Origin: Hyposmocoma kahamanoa | Lineage: Eukaryota; Arthropoda; Insecta; Lepidoptera; Cosmopterigidae | Length of the DNA stretch: 64,000 nucleotides | Assembly: GCF_003589595.1 (NCBI RefSeq) | Contig: NW_020653715.1 | Coordinates: 2,111,225 to 2,175,224, forward strand | Reading direction: 5' to 3' | Shown: positions 62,190-64,000 of the stretch, one piece after another | How the letters are laid out: every line of letters begins with the position of its first letter | Position numbering within the stretch: position 1 is the first letter of the stretch | Program-made: the position numbers and the translations under genes | The notes under the pieces: generated by a model | The model's input: only the letters and a program-made list of their open reading frames with translations | Database searches by the model: none | Told to the model about the DNA's origin: nothing

Positions 62190-64000
62190 TTGAAAAATAA
62201 ATGCCAAGCAACTTGGAACATAATTAATAGAAAGAATTCTAGTTACACCAAAAATATTATTAAATGTATAAATGTAAATAATATTAAAATAAATAACCCA
62301 ATTGACATTGCACATGAATTCAATAACCATTTTATTAATTTAACAAATAAAGAAAATAAACAACAACAAAAAAATGATATCAGATTATTGAAACAGAATA
62401 GTTCTACAATTTTCTTATCTCCAACTGATGATAATGAAGTTAAAAAAATTATTAAATTGCTTAATAATACAAAATCAACTGGTTACGACGAGATACCTAC
62501 TGACATTATTAAAGCCTACTCGGGCGAACTGGCTCCCATCTTGGCACAACTCATTAACTTGTCCTTTGAACATGCAATATTTTCACCAACGTTCAAACGA
62601 TCGGTAGTAAAACCCCTGTTCAAAAAAGATGACAAACACAATTTGGAAAATTATAGACCCATAGCTTTGATACCTGTTTTGTCTAAAGTTTGGGAAAACG
62701 TTATGCATGCGAGATTGATGTCATTTGCCACCAGATTTCAAGTGATATATAGAGACCAGAACAGCATGGCTTCCAGAAGGGCAAGTCCACTACCCTAGCT
62801 TGTTTCTCGTTTATTAAAGATATTTTAACTTGTGTAGATAAACGGATACCTGTCACTTCCATTCTGTTTGACATGAGTAGGGCATTCGATTTCGTATGTC
62901 ATGAAACATTGCTGGCTAAGTTGGAGGCATACGGGATACGCGGTAAGGCAAATGACTTAATAGCTGACTACCTTCATGGGAGAACTCAATGCGTAGAAAT
63001 AAACAACTTCAATACACATTTAGAGTACGTTGCATACAGATCCTTTAAAGTTAATAGGGTGGGGGTACCCCAAGGATCGGTCATGGGACCCCTCCTATTT
63101 ATTCTCTACATTAATGATTTACCTATGATCACACAGTATCCATGTACCATGTTTGCGGATGACCTATCCATTATTGTGTACAAAAAGCCGACACTTGATT
63201 TGGAATTCGAAATAAAACAAACCGTCAGACGAGTGGTACATTGATTGGTTGGAATCCAATAATCTTCAAGTGAACCTCTCCAAAACTACGTTTTTGCAAT
63301 TTTTAAACCGTAATAAAAATCCTGTAAAACTCTCCATAATACACAACAATAGTTCCATAGTAGAGTCGACCACAACGAAGTTTCTCGGTATCATGCTAGA
63401 TACACATCTCACCTGGACAGCGCATGTAGAGTCAGTCTGTGAAAAAATCAACAGATTTGTTTTCGCACTTTACAGACTTAAAAATACCTGTGACCAGAAA
63501 ACTGCTCAGATAGCTTACCACGGCTACGTGTGTTCGACTCTGCGGTATGGAATTGTAGTCTGGGGTAACTCTGTAAACATGGATCGAGTTTTCATACTAC
63601 AGAAAAAGTGCGTAAGAGCAATGTGTGGTGCAGGTCCACGAGATAGCTGCAAACCTCTATTAATAAATCTAAGAATATTGTCCCTTCCTTCTTTATATAT
63701 ATATGAAACGTGTAATTTTATCAAAACCCATAAACAATTATTTATTGCCAATACCGCTCCTTTTTTGACCCGTTATCCCAATCGTTTGACCCAACATATA
63801 CACACTACGACATTGTTCCAAAGGAATTGCTATAACATGTGCATAAAATTATATAATGTATTACCTGACGATATGAAAATGTTACCTACACCTAGATTTA
63901 AGAAATTGCTGTTTGACTTGCTTGTGACAAATTGTTTTTATAGTACGCATGAGTTCTTGACATATAAATTTTGAAGATTGTGACCCTCTATGTAAGTTTT
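62190..64000 (+). pseudogene. Jockey/CR1-like LINE reverse transcriptase, 5'-truncated and frameshifted
   Basis: The largest retroelement coding relic. Three frames in series: 62190-62798 (KNKCQATWNIINRKNSS ... STGYDEIPTDIIKAYSG ... NYRPIALIPVLSKVWENVM), about 62766-63244 (ILFDMSRAFDFV = motif A, GVPQGSVMGPLLFILYINDL = motif B, MFADDLSI = motif C at 63152-63163), and 63249-63974 (NNLQVNLSKTTFLQF, TKFLGIMLDTHLTWTAHVES, LRYGIVVWGN, ... LYNVLPDDMKMLPTPRFKKL, stop near 63972). Two frameshifts, near 62760 and 63237, separate them. Catalytic Asp residues are retained. The apurinic-type endonuclease that should precede the RT is missing. The sequence after 63974 is the start of the 3' UTR, cut by the window end. 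Confidence 0.92.

Noticed and set aside
1..64000. LTR retrotransposon or endogenous virus
   Set aside because: No paired long terminal repeats, primer-binding site, protease, integrase or envelope-like coding region was seen.
1..64000. Helitron
   Set aside because: No Rep/helicase motifs, and no convincing TC start with a hairpin-CTRR end could be paired by eye.

Overview
The window looks like a gene-poor, transposon-rich stretch of an insect nuclear genome, most likely a moth or butterfly (Lepidoptera). The base composition is AT-rich. There are no bacterial-style operons. A run of exactly 10 N at 55946-55955 marks an assembly join. Several abundant repeats (the family called B below, and a block containing ACCTCCTCCTTTTTTGAAGT) resemble sequences I remember as common in lepidopteran genomes; that is recollection, not a search result. 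I found no convincing host gene, functional tRNA, rRNA or other host RNA gene. Nearly everything recognisable is a mobile element or a relic of one.

Retroelements. Non-LTR (LINE) relics of at least three kinds are present: RTE-like 3' ends (1-609, 48975-49625, 58219-58783); Jockey/CR1-like pieces (ORF1 at 12090-12586; reverse transcriptase or C-terminal parts at 7688-9945, 28219-28720, 28905-29460, 45600-45954, 48682-48850, 52551-52810, 61081-61480, 62190-64000); and a shared LINE 3' tail ('family C'). A Penelope-like family is identified by a GIY-YIG endonuclease relic at 39513-39793. It occurs as several short copies, three of which have 10-13 bp target duplications. Non-autonomous retroposons are: family A (tRNA-headed SINE, 7 copies), family B (A-tailed, about 23 copies) and family G (pol III boxes embedded in an inverted-repeat element).

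DNA transposons. One Tc1-like element (8022-9607) is intact: perfect 26-bp terminal inverted repeats (TIRs), TA flanks and an open 349-aa DD34E transposase. It sits inside a LINE relic. hAT is represented by a relic with the C-terminal dimerisation domain (45955-47025) and a 319-bp MITE (34611-34929). Two 378-bp MITEs with 8-bp target duplications (26976-27353, 37616-37993) carry the start of a THAP domain, which points to the P superfamily. A 400-bp TAA-flanked MITE (38337-38736) carries the start of a MADF domain, which points to PIF/Harbinger. Further MITE pairs have 8-bp, TAA or TTAA flanks.

Layout. 1-7.3 kb: RTE and LINE relics with long unassigned DNA. 7.7-10.4 kb: LINE relic split by the Tc1 element, then two B copies. 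11-22 kb: SINE A, ORF1 relic, Penelope and MITE cluster, palindromic G copies. 22-31 kb: SINEs, a nested MITE and LINE tails. 31-45 kb: tandem family H, hAT, Harbinger and P MITEs, Penelope GIY-YIG copy, ATC microsatellite, degenerate tandem array. 45-55 kb: nested LINE/hAT/B, Penelope, two inverted 0.6-kb elements, RTE. 55-64 kb: gap, a segment rich in ATGGCGGC motifs, RTE, SINEs and a damaged Jockey/CR1 reverse transcriptase running off the end. The elements do not form a pathway. The useful signal is nesting order and relics of transposase DNA-binding domains inside MITEs.
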